Positions 23,116 through 34,710 of a stretch of DNA of 64,000 bases are shown here, in pieces. Position numbers and translations under genes: made by a program. Position 1 is the stretch's first letter; each line of letters begins with the position of its first letter. A model generated the notes under the pieces. It made no database searches. It was not told where the DNA came from and was given only the letters and a program-made list of their open reading frames with translations. This DNA is from Antedon mediterranea (lineage: Eukaryota; Echinodermata; Crinoidea; Comatulida; Antedonidae), in NCBI RefSeq assembly GCF_964355755.1, contig NC_092680.1, forward strand, positions 5,931,001 to 5,995,000, in the 5' to 3' direction.

Positions 23116-24065
23116 ACTATTGAAAATTACTTATTACAAAACACTCAAGTTACTGCTTAAATGTTTCATTGGCTGAATAAATAATTATTTGACAATATAT
23201 GAATTATGAAATGTTGCATAACCTTTAATCAAGAGTCTTAATTATGTTGATGACATTATTACAAAGAATGGATTATGTTTTGGTTTAGAATGGAATTTGT
23301 TAAATGAACTGTATGAATGGCATGTAATTGGGTGAAAATTAAGAAAAATCATTAGGGAAATCAGTAAAGAAAAAAGCAAAACTTACTGTACATTAAAATT
23401 CATCAGAAGTAATCCTGTGTAGTCATAGATCGATATATTTATGGTAATTTTATAAATTAGCCTACTTAGTAAAGTATCTATGACCAATGATATTCCTTGT
23501 TTGGAAAATACAATACACACTGTACAGTAAAATGCACATACTACTAATACTACATTAAAGCAGAAAAAATAAAAATAAGAAAATTGCGCTATTTTTTGGT
23601 TAAAACAAATAGTGTTTTTATTTAGTGATGATCACAGTCGGTAAAATGTTCTGAGGTTTGTAAATGGCAACTTGAATTTTTAAAAAGAGGAAAAATCAAT
23701 GCGTTTTAATATCGAGATAAAAAGACCTGTACAGAAGGAGAGATCAGTACATGCACACAATTAAAAAAAAATCTGACAAGGCCACCACTAAAATTCTGTA
23801 CTGCAAACCATGTAAAAGTCTAATTAATTATGTTTGTTTTTTTATATAAAAAAGGTTGTCAATGTCACATGTTTTTTCTGTCCAATGAAGATTATTGTAC
23901 TGAAACTAAAATGTCATATCCACTTTTTCATAATAGTACTATACTAACCATCAGTGCTATTCTAATCTACTATTGTTTAATTAAATTGTAAAGTGCTACA
24001 TAGCATCTAGATGTGACAGTTAAATAGTACCTCCTTAAGTTAATCAAACTGTTTAAATTGTGTTG

Positions 24066-24448
24066 GGACCATATTTAGTGAGGGTGATTCATCCAGCTAT
24101 TGCTGATCATTAGGGACCCTCAGAGGTTCACGAGACAAACATATACACAAGATGCTCTACATACGTTGTTGTTGTTAACGTTTTCCGTCTTCCGACATTA
24201 CGCTTTCCACAATTTGTTTCCATTTTTTTCTGTTTATGGCAGGATGGTTTGTTATTGTGTTAGTGTCTACTTGTCCTTGTAAGTCTTTCTTTATGCTCTA
24301 CATAAACTAAGTCTTATTACAATTCTTTGGGAGTGGAGTTGTAATTTTGTCCTTCGAATAAAAAATCCTGACATTGATGGGACTTGAACCTAGGACTCTT
24401 AAAGTAGTAGCCAAGCATCATAACCACCAAGCCACAACTCACTCTTAA
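24066..24448 (-). mobile_element. tRNA-derived SINE, interrupted
   Basis: Minus strand head GTGGCTTGGTGGTTATGATG and B box AGGTTCAAGTCCC, body to TGGATGAATCACCCTCACT. Compared with the copy at 60886-61105, about 150 nt of extra sequence (24148-24297) is inserted in the body. Confidence 0.8.
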
Positions 24449-26037
24449 TCATTTTAGATTTTAATTAAAAAGCCTTTCTATTATTTTCTTAGTTAATTAG
24501 ACAGTTTGCATTCTGTGTGCTGCTATTTGTAACATGACTTTACACTACAGCCATGTTTAATGCAATTTGTAACAACCCATCAATCATTCTCAGAATCCCT
24601 AATTTTATGAATTCTCTTAATTTCAATGAATAATCACAGATATCAAATACAGGGGATTTTACTAGAAAAAATATTAACCGGATTTTTCTCATTGATTTTT
24701 TTGTTACATGAATAATTTTATACAGTTCCCTTTGGATTTTGCATTGATACTACTACTATTCTTGTGTGATTTCATAGTTTAGTAGGTTTCTGTAGTAAAC
24801 CAGTCGTAGGAGGTTGCTTATTTTGTAAATTTGTCATAACAATAACATTCTGAAAGATTCTTTTGTAGTTGACATTTAATTCAGGAGTTTCCTCTTTGAT
24901 AACACAGTGCATCACAGTCATGTCAGTTGGTTGAATAATGGTTTAAAAATTGATTGATTACTAATAGTTAAATAATTATTGATAAAAAAGGCTGTTAAAA
25001 GTGTTATTGAGTTCAGTTCATGATTCTAAATAAACGATATTAAGTCGGAAATGACACTAGCAGACTTTATTCTCAAACTTGGTGGAAGTGCTTTAGTACA
25101 TTTTCATGTATGTATATATATATTTACACTGTTACTTATTACAGTAACATTTTTTAGTATATAACCCCTAATTTCGTCTAAATACGGACAGTGAGATTTT
25201 GGTAAATTATATTTTAACCAAAGTATAATCCCCAATTCCTAATTTCCACAAATTTCATACCCAGGTCCCATGGGACTATACTAGGTCATCTGAAATCAAT
25301 ATTTTAACATTCAAATGAACAGGTTTTTTTTTTCATTTCTTGATAGTGCAGACAGTATAATAAATAGTGTTCATTTTCTTTGTACTATAGATTCAAATTT
25401 TGTGGATAGGATAAGTTTTAATTTACAGGAAATGCTGATGTGGAAAGAATCCATATTTTATCTGAGACATACAGTATACTATATAGTAAGCATGTTAAAT
25501 CATGGACTCTACAGGATTACAAGACAAGCATTTGTGTATACTGTAGTTAGTTCATAATTCTTAACGGTATTTATTTATTACTCTACATTGTAATAGAAGA
25601 TTCTTTTTGGAAGTCAATATTATTATAACTTTTGAATGAACTTTATATTGTGGCCCAGTTCACTATTCTTCAATCAGTTTCAGCAACATAATTTCACATT
25701 TCCTATGTTATTTTATGGAATATGCTCACAGAGTCACAGTTTTATTATTTTCATTGGCAAACTTTAGCACGCTGTATTGTATGGCTTTACATAAAGGGAT
25801 CTTTATTTTCATCATCTTTTGTGATGGAATGAATTTTGACCTTGTTCTGTCAGTGCCATTCATGTATTATTAGTGTTAATGCTTTAGGCTTCGTTCAGAC
25901 GCTCTGAATTACTTTTTGTAATTTACCGCAAGGTGTACTGTACAGTATAGACGTATATGTCTTTAAAAGTCAAAGATTGTATGATAAAACTTTCTTATAA
26001 TATGAATGGAAAGTTCTTTATATATAATTGTTGTTAA

Positions 26038-26338
26038 AGCCTGGTTTCTATAAAATCGCTACATCGTCGCTACAGCGTTTCCATTAAAATTGGTATATGC
26101 GCAGATGTCGCCGACGCAATCGGGAAGGCTCCCCGATTCATCGCAGTCAAATCGGCAAAGTTCAACCATGTTCAACTTTGCCAATTTTGTCGGAGATGAA
26201 TCGTATACGCGTGTACCAAAGAATATTTAGCCCTCGCGTACTAGATCCCTGATAAATTCTAGCGTTTCCATAGAATCGCTACGCTCTGTCAAATTCTAGC
26301 GTTTCCATGTCATGTAGCGATTTTATGGAAACCAGGCT
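26038..26338. mobile_element. MITE family 3
   Basis: Ends AGCCTGGTTTCTATAAAATC and (minus strand) AGCCTGGTTTCCATAAAATC in inverted orientation, with TTA-type flanks. CpG-rich interior includes internal direct repeats of AATTCTAGCGTTTCCAT. Third local family with AGC...GCT ends. Confidence 0.8.
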
Positions 26339-26550
26339 TTAGTCTACTGGCTGGCATAGATGTGTTATAATGTCCTCTCCTTCTTGTGTTATGAGCTCCG
26401 CAAGGTTTAGCTGTCATAAATGCTGTATTTAGGGCCGCCTTAATCCTGGTTTAGACAGAGATATTGTACCTGTCTGTATACAGTACAGTAAATGAGACAT
26501 ACTACAGTATGTATGACTTGTCATAAAGGATTGCGGACACTGTACAGTAA

Positions 26551-26704
26551 AGTTCTGTCCACACCATCAAACTTTTGACAACAAATGTGTGATGTGCCCA
26601 AATATGGTAGTGATATGCCCAAATATGGTAGTGATATAACATCATTTCCATATGAGCACATCATTTTTTTGTCATCATAAACGTTTTATAATGTAGACAG
26701 AGCC
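26551..26704. mobile_element. MITE family 1, copy 7
   Basis: Ends AGTTCTGTCCACACCATC / TGTAGACAGAGCC. The two AATATGGTAGTGATATG blocks are intact. Confidence 0.85.
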
Positions 26705-28272
26705 TTAGATGTTGGCAAGTTGTTGCTGTGCATCCCCATTTAAATAAATAAAAATATTATGAACTCTAATGACATTCTAACATAAACTATCCTTACCTTG
26801 TCATTAGGTCATTGTCAGAGTTTTTGCCGAAAGTCACAGCGGTCATCAATAAATTTATTTTCTATATACTAGATAGCAGGCACATTTAGAAAAATTATTA
26901 CTGTGTAATGTATTTTCGTCAAATTTAAAAACATGTGATTCGTTGTTAAAATCTTTTTATAGAATTCATACAAAATGTAATTGACTCATTGTAAACTTAA
27001 ATGCCATTATGATGCTTGCTATTATCCATGCACCTGATAAAATATAAATAGAAACATTACCTTAACCTTTGACCCAGCATGTATTATCATTCATTCATTG
27101 TTTATTCATTCACTGATATTCACAGTGGCACTGTGCAATACATACATTGTTTACTGTACAATTGTTAATAAGTGCAAAATCCAATCAGACTAACAGGCGT
27201 TTTTTACAGTGTTGTTATGCTAAAGTTGAATAATTAGTATTCGGTAAGTTTCCTAATTATCCATAACTAATTTATTGCTAATTATTTCATCTAAATGTTA
27301 TTAGATGATTAAAGGGAAAATTATAGAATTTTTATTAATAAATAATTGATTATTCTATTTAAGTCTGCAGATTTGTCAGCATTGCAACTAAAAAATTGCT
27401 ATAAAAACAAAATCTTCATTGCCAGTGAAGTGGCAGTTTTTTGCGTACAATACAGTTTAGAAAATGTAGACACTGAGTTATAAAAAAATAACAAAACATT
27501 AACAATAACAAGGAGGAGGGAGTTCAATCTCCATCAGAGATAAAAATTTGATTCAGAATCGTGATCCGGATCATGTTATTTAAAATCATAATAGAGTCTA
27601 AGATTATGTAACCTGTTTAATAGTAATACATGCGAAAAATGTGTTCATTTTAAATTGATGAAATGCCTAAAAATGCTCTATTGTTTTAATTCAAAGAATG
27701 TAAAGATGTACAGTATGCATACACAAATTTCCCTACAATGATATTATTACCTGAAGTTTATTAGAACTGAATAGAATATGGTATATTGCTGGTTGTGAGG
27801 AATAAGCTTGTTTTTAGACAAATTTGCAGTATAATCATTTTAACTATATGTTTAGTCCCTCCAAAATTAAACAGTTTTCCATTGAAGGTGGTGAAATTTT
27901 GGTCCCAGTAGTTTTTGACGCAATTTTATTAACATGCACACAGAAAGGTGATTTTATAATCCTTTACCAAGGTAATAAAAGATAGTTAATTATAATTTAT
28001 TTTAATAAAGATATATAAATATAATACAGGTTTGCATGATTTGCAAATGAACATTTATTTATTTATTTTTAAATTATACTGGGCGACCTCTTCAGTCAAA
28101 GGCTGGACTCCCAGTTGGCTCAGTTAATGATCAGTGGCTGCGTCTCGAAAGATCTACTAATGTCTACTAGATGTGTATCAAATTAAATGTACTTATATTA
28201 TATTATAAACTTCCCAAATGCTGTAAATCCATATTATATTATAATAATGGGTACAGAGTCTGTTACTAGTTA

Positions 28273-29098
28273 CCGTATATTTCGGTGTATAAGTCGCACT
28301 TTTGACACGCAAATTTGACCTCTAAATTAAGGGTGCGTCTTATACACCGAACATAAATGCCTCACCACACAGATTGTACTAGCCTAGGCCTACTAGGCAG
28401 GCTAGTTATACTAAATAATTAATATGATGAAAAGATTTGTTCATTATGGCGCTCCGATAAAATTTCATTTGTAAACGTTTACGTACGATTGGAATAGTAT
28501 TTATTTATACAGTATTTATACGCACGATCGCCGTACCCCCAGCGCAAGCCCTTTCTTGGTGGCGGCCACATGGTGTATTTATAGTTGTACGCACGACCGC
28601 CGTACCCCTAGCCTAGCGCAAGCCCTTCTTGGCGGCCACATGGTGTACGGTATTCGACTAGTATATTCTCCAGTTGATTATAGCATGGACCTAGCGTATA
28701 CACTTCTCGGATACATAGATACTAATCGAATACGATTGTCCGTGAAAACGTGCGCCCTCTCGAAATGATCGAGCGAGGCTAGCCCACACACGTACGTGTT
28801 ACACACACGGTCATGCACTCGATGTTGCGGCGAAACTCATGAATAACAAGTTAGAAAGAACATGTTGAGGCTGGGCGCGGCCGAGCCTAGGTATGAAAAA
28901 ACCTAAATAAAGGACGCCGTTGTAGATATAACAAAATATATTATTACAATAATATTGATTACAATTTAAAAAAAACATTGTTTTGATGAAAAATAAGGTG
29001 CGTCTTATACATCGACGATATAAAAAATACCGATATTTTACTCTCAGTTAGGGGGTGCGTCTTATACACAGGTGCGACTTATACACCGAAATATATGG
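28273..29098. mobile_element. 826-bp DNA transposon with 27-bp terminal inverted repeats
   Basis: Left end CCGTATATTTCGGTGTATAA then GTCGCAC; the right end is its near-perfect reverse complement. Both sides are flanked by TA. Subterminal copies of GGTGCGTCTTATACA occur at both ends. A ~67-bp direct duplication in the middle (GCCGTACCCC, GGCGGCCACATGGTG at ~28515 and ~28585). No transposase, so non-autonomous. Confidence 0.8.
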
Positions 29099-30691
29099 TA
29101 GTTCATACAGGGAATTGTAACAACTCCCTGGTTCATAGTATGAAATAACATCATCTGTCTGACACGAAGGTCATACCATCGCTTACGGTCTTTAGCTACA
29201 GTACATCTCATAACAACTTATGTCATTCAGTGTTTTAAGGTTTAACATTTCTACTGCTCAGATCTTGAATCTAATAATAGATACTAAATTAAGTTGATGT
29301 CTATCAATGTCCTATCTACATCCTTTAATGTGCAGTTGGATTTTCTCCTATTCTAAGTATGTGACCAAAAATTGACCATCTTAATTTCGCGATTCTTTCA
29401 GAGAGTGGAACAACCTTATATTTTGTATAACTTCTAATAACTCTTGGCCATTTTGATGCCCAAAACTAATCTCAAATGTTTCAAATGTCTCAGATGTAAA
29501 ACACTATATTATTTGAAGTACTGGACTGCTTATTATAGCGCTGTACTTTGTGATAATATTGCTCGCATTTATAAACTCTTCACCATTTCATTTGTCACCT
29601 TGAGTTCAATGTTGTTAAAACTAACCGAATTTGTAATGCATCATCGTACAATGTGTTACACAGGCATGAAGATTAGCCAGCTGAAATAACGAGTGATAAT
29701 TTACTATTTCATTTTAAATAGCTCTTGCGTCATGAACAATTCCTGAACTTAAATCTGTATGTTGAATGTGATTACACATTTAGGTATGATCTCAATGAAA
29801 GCAAGTACTGTTACAATTGTGAAACCCTTCCATTGTATACTGTGTACAGGCTCTCTGAAAAAAAATTGTCCTGTCAATTATATTAAAGGCAAATGACTGT
29901 AAATGATAGCATTGTTAATTTATTACGATTGTGTGTTTGGGGAAAAGGAATAAAAAGAAAATTATGAATTAAATTTTATTATCCGGAAAAACTGTAAAAA
30001 TATTAGCTTTTTTTATACATTTTCAGTTAATGATTGTGATTCATTGAGTATCAGATTGTTTTACATTTTCAAAGAACTTTAAATACGGTACTAACAGTGT
30101 CACAAAAAGGCAGCAGTGTTTACAAAATGTGGTCACAATTACAAAAATTAAAATTGGTTGATAATAATTGACTGAAAATGCCATAGAGTATTATAAAATT
30201 AGGGATGAGCTTCAACAGAATTTAGAATTTGTCTTTCTTGTACTAAAGGCATGTATTTAAGGTAATATAATTGGAAAGCCAGTATTAATTTGCATGGTAA
30301 TTATAGTGTAGAAACTGTGTATTGTTATACATAAATGCAGTGATTTATTGCTAGTGTTGTACTGTATTAGACTTGAGAGTGTTGCTGCTGTTAAAAAAAA
30401 AGAAAACAAATATAATTTGTACCTTCCTCCTTGACAACTAGTTCGCCAAAAATAACTTTTGGGTGTTAAAAAGAATAAGTAATTTTCGAAAAAAAAAAAA
30501 AAAAAAATTGTGATCGGGAAAAATTGAATTTTGTTATCAAGGTCCTTAATCTTTAAACCTAAATATAGATTTTCTTAGGTTTTAAACTAATTTTGCTCTT
30601 TCTGTGTAACTGCATCTACCTCTCTGTGTGTTATCTATACTTTTAGTTTTACTGTACAAAAATGTCAGCGCATACAGTATGGTACGTACTA

Positions 30692-30864
30692 ACTTCTCAA
30701 ACATCTTATCAACTTTATGCTCAAAAAAAATTATGTGATGTGCCCAAATATGGTATTGATATGCCCAAATACGGTAGTGATATGATATCAGATTCATGTC
30801 ATGTCCACATTTGGGCACACAGTTATTTTGTCACATAAAATGTGATACTAGTGTAGACAGAGCT
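30692..30864. mobile_element. MITE family 1, copy 8
   Basis: Right end GTGTAGACAGAGCT with TTA flank and interior intact; left end eroded. Confidence 0.7.
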
Positions 30865-32012
30865 TTAGTTAAAATTGCAATGCAAGGTTTTGTAACAGGT
30901 TGGTGGTTTTTGTTTGTTTAGACAGTGCAATTCCAGTATACTACAGTAGATGTCAGTATGCTACAAATAAGAACCTGTCTTGCTTTCAGAATATTCATGG
31001 TGATAATACATCCATATGAAAGGTTAATATTTCAAAAAGCTGATCCCTAATTTTAACATGTGGTTTTTGCAAACACAATACTAGAAAAATGACACCCCAT
31101 GCTGTATTCTGCTGACATTGTGTCTTATTATTTGGAGTAACCTGTTGTTATTATGCAATGTTAAGGTGAACAGCAATTCAATGCAAATTACTGGTTAAAG
31201 TTCAATTATGTTTGTAAACATGATGATAGCTTTAATATGTATACTATAAGCCAGGACTTAACTCAAGAGTGTTTATATTGCTCTATGTGATATTTCTACA
31301 AACTAAACTGTAGTACTGTAAGTATTACTTATTCTTAAACTAGTTTAAATAATGTCGTAGCAGACTAGGCTATTGAATCAAGACTTGCGCTATATATGAA
31401 AGTGTCTTAAAACCAACCTTTCCATGGCAATGATTGTTATTCATTCATTCATTCTTTTTGTTGATTTAGTCTATGAGATCATACATCAATACAGTACACT
31501 GTTTAAAACATTACAGTACCTGCAAAAGGGATCACTATTTAAAAGAAATTCCTCTTTTATTTTCAATGATAATACCTTGAAGAAATTAAGGTGATTTGGC
31601 ATGGTAAACCCTTTCTCATTGCACAAATCACAGGTAATCCCCATGTCACTGATGATAACAATAGTGATCAGGTCCTTCCTTGGTCAGTCTATTGTACAGT
31701 AGGAATCAATGCGAGAGGTTTACAATAGGCCTACAGTATGTGTGAATAACATTAAATAGCTTTCAGTTTCAATCCATATTAAAATTCATCCATTTATGCT
31801 AGTTCAGACCATTTTATTGCTGGCAGAACAAAACCAAAAAAGAACAAAAATGTACAACAAGCCATAATGATGGATACCTGTACTACTAGTGTTTACAGTA
31901 GACCTAAATGTACAACAAAAGCCATAATGATTGAGATGTAAGCCTACTACTACAGTAGTCTGAATGTGTGCAATTTTCCACCACAAACAATGACCTTTGA
32001 CCTGGCCAGTAT

Positions 32013-32750
32013 TTCAAGGTCAAAATCAAGACAATTCCCCCCCCCCCCCCAATTCTGTATCAATCAGAAATATTCTAATAATACAATATCTTTATTTTAA
32101 TTCTGAAATCTTAATCGATATTTTCTCGTCGATTCTTAAATAATTCTAATACAATTGCCTGAGATTCTGTATTCTCATTTTTATTTGTCAAAATCAAGAC
32201 AAATTTACATGATTTTCCCCCGATTCTGTATCAATCAGAAATATTCTAATTAGGAATACAATATCTTTATTTTAATTCTGAAATCTTAATCGATATTTTC
32301 TCGTCGATTGTTAAATAATTCGAATACAATTACCTAAGATTCTGTATTCTCATTTTTATTTGTCAAAATCAAGACAAATTACATGATTTTTGCCCTGATT
32401 CTGTATCAATCAGAAATATTTTAATAGTAATAGTATTAATACAATATCTTTATTTTAATTCTGAAATCTTAATAATCGATATTTTCTCGTCGATTGATAA
32501 ATAATTCTAATACAAATACCTACAGTAAGATTCTGTATTCTCATTTTTATTTGTCAAAATCAACTTTAATTAAGACAAAATTACATAATTTTTTTCCCGA
32601 TTCTGTATAAATCAGAAATATTCTAATAGTAATAACACAATATCTTTATTTTAATTCTAAAATCTTAATCGATATTTTCTCGTCGATTGTTATGTTAAAT
32701 AATTCTAATACAATTACCTAAGATTCTGTATTCTCATTTTATTTGTTGTT
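32013..32750. repeat. Tandem repeat, ~170-200-bp unit, about four copies
   Basis: Blocks TTCTGTATCAATCAGAAATA, ATCGATATTTTCTCGTCGAT and AAGATTCTGTATTCTCAT recur at 32052, 32224, 32399 and 32601. The first copy holds a poly-C run (32039-32050). Copies differ by small indels. Confidence 0.9.
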
Positions 32751-33980
32751 CTTAAATTGTATTTAATGTTGCTATAGTGATAATAAAAATTAACGATCTA
32801 ATAATGTAGTTTTTCATTAGTTTTGATACCAATTTTTATTATGAATTATGTACGTTTTAATATTATTGGAATAATAATCTAGTGTATCATATTGCATTAT
32901 GATTGGCTAATTTGTTATTAAGCTAATGCTATGCTATTAGCAGTCTGTGTAGAAAATCTCATTATCATTAATGGAAATCAATAGAGAAATAAAGAGTCAC
33001 AACACACAACAAATTATCATACTAATTTTCTAAATTTGTTGTATTTTTTTAGAATAGTTTTTCCCAGTGGTCCAAGGGTTTGTTGTTACTAATCTATACC
33101 ACAATTTCTATGGTTGTAAAATTACAGTACACACTATCATTTCAATCAGTACAGTATACAGTATATTTTTATCAGAAAAACTTCTGGTATAATATAATAC
33201 AATGGTCTGATAGTTACATTCAACGTGTACAAATAAAAGAGTTGTGAATACAAGTAAAAGGTGATGCACCTATGCATTACAAGTTGTGGACTATTTATTG
33301 TTTGTCTTTTTTCAGTATCTTGCCTTTGTAACGTCCAGCCCAGTCTTCCGAATCAATTGAGAGTTTAACTATATAATAGATGTATTGTATAAGTTTCTAT
33401 GTTTTTCAAATCAAACAATTTAAATAACTACTATAATTTATTTTAAATACTCAATGGTTAATGTGCTTATTATGTACTATACAGTTGCTGTGTACTGTAT
33501 GTATCAAGATTTGTTGTGTACTAGTTGACAATACACATACTGTAGGTACAGTATGTCTCTCTCAAAGGAAACACAGATTCATGTCAGCCTAATTTTGTAT
33601 AGAAAGGATAGAATCACTTTTTCAGTTTGTGGTCATTGTGTAATGATGTAAATATCAATTATCATCCACAAGGAATACTAGTCCAAAGTTTGCACTGGTC
33701 ATTTGAACAACTGATTTAAGATGAAATTTAAACCATGATACTGTACATTGCAACTAAGTGTTAGTCCACAAACAAATATTTTTATAGATTTTTTTCTTCT
33801 TGTCGTATAGAAAATTGTTCATCGTATGACAATTGTCTCCCCATTCAACCCATAAATATTCATTAGTTGTATTGTATCACTGTTCAATTCTTGTGTTCTT
33901 CACTTGAATATTTCATGACCTTTGTACCAATGCATTCATTTAACAATCTTATTCATTGTTTCTAAATTTGTAATGCAATA

Positions 33981-34017
33981 GTCCTACCACTAAACCATAG
34001 AGATTTAGTGGTAGGAC
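33981..34017. other. Perfect 14-bp hairpin
   Basis: GTCCTACCACTAAA pairs with TTTAGTGGTAGGAC over a 9-nt loop. Isolated in intronic DNA upstream of the X11/Mint start exon; function unknown. Confidence 0.6.
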
Positions 34018-34710
34018 ATAATGTACTAAATAACGGAGTAGAATTATTCCATCAGTATTTGTAAAGTAAATTGTAAAAGAAAATTTGTTTATATTGTGCT
34101 TCATATTTTGTAACAAACCAAATAATGTGTGTATAAAACACACTACAGTATATATAATATTATAATAATAATAATATTTATGCATGGGTTACACTTGGTC
34201 TCCCGTTAGACTGACTTTAATGGTTCATGAGAAATTTTAAAGTGTTTTGAACATCGATATTAATGCTGTGTTTAATGTATTCAGATAATATTGACTTGCA
34301 TAAAGAAAGGCTAGATACTATCAACTTTAGAATTATCTTCATCTAGTGAGTGATTTCTTGTACACTGCCATTCATATGTTTAACAAACAATAACACCTAC
34401 ACTACATCACTGTTGTATTTGACATAAAAGATAGTCCTGAAAGGTTTAGGTAAATGTTTTAGATGTATTGAAAATCAACTTTGATAATAATTATTGCTGA
34501 ATTTTAATTCTTACAAAACAATACAAAAGAACATACCTTCTGTAATGCAGTGATTTCCTTAGCATCCTAACATTAATACATTGATTAAAATTATTGAAAA
34601 CAGCTATGAAGACGGAACAAGTTAAATTATAAATGTTATTCTAATTGTATAATTAGGTTTTGTGTTAAAGAATTTATGTTCTAAATCAAGTTTTTTTATT
34701 TCTTTTGTAG

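Larger units (their letters stand above)
21681..34710. other. Probable X11/Mint intron 1, repeat-rich
   Basis: No convincing coding exon. It contains the repeats listed separately (22719, 23030, 24066, 26038, 26551, 28273, 30692, 32013, 33981) and otherwise AT-rich unique sequence. A CpG-richer patch at 21,810-21,920 may belong to the promoter region. The intron assignment is inferred from the acceptor at 34710. Confidence 0.45.
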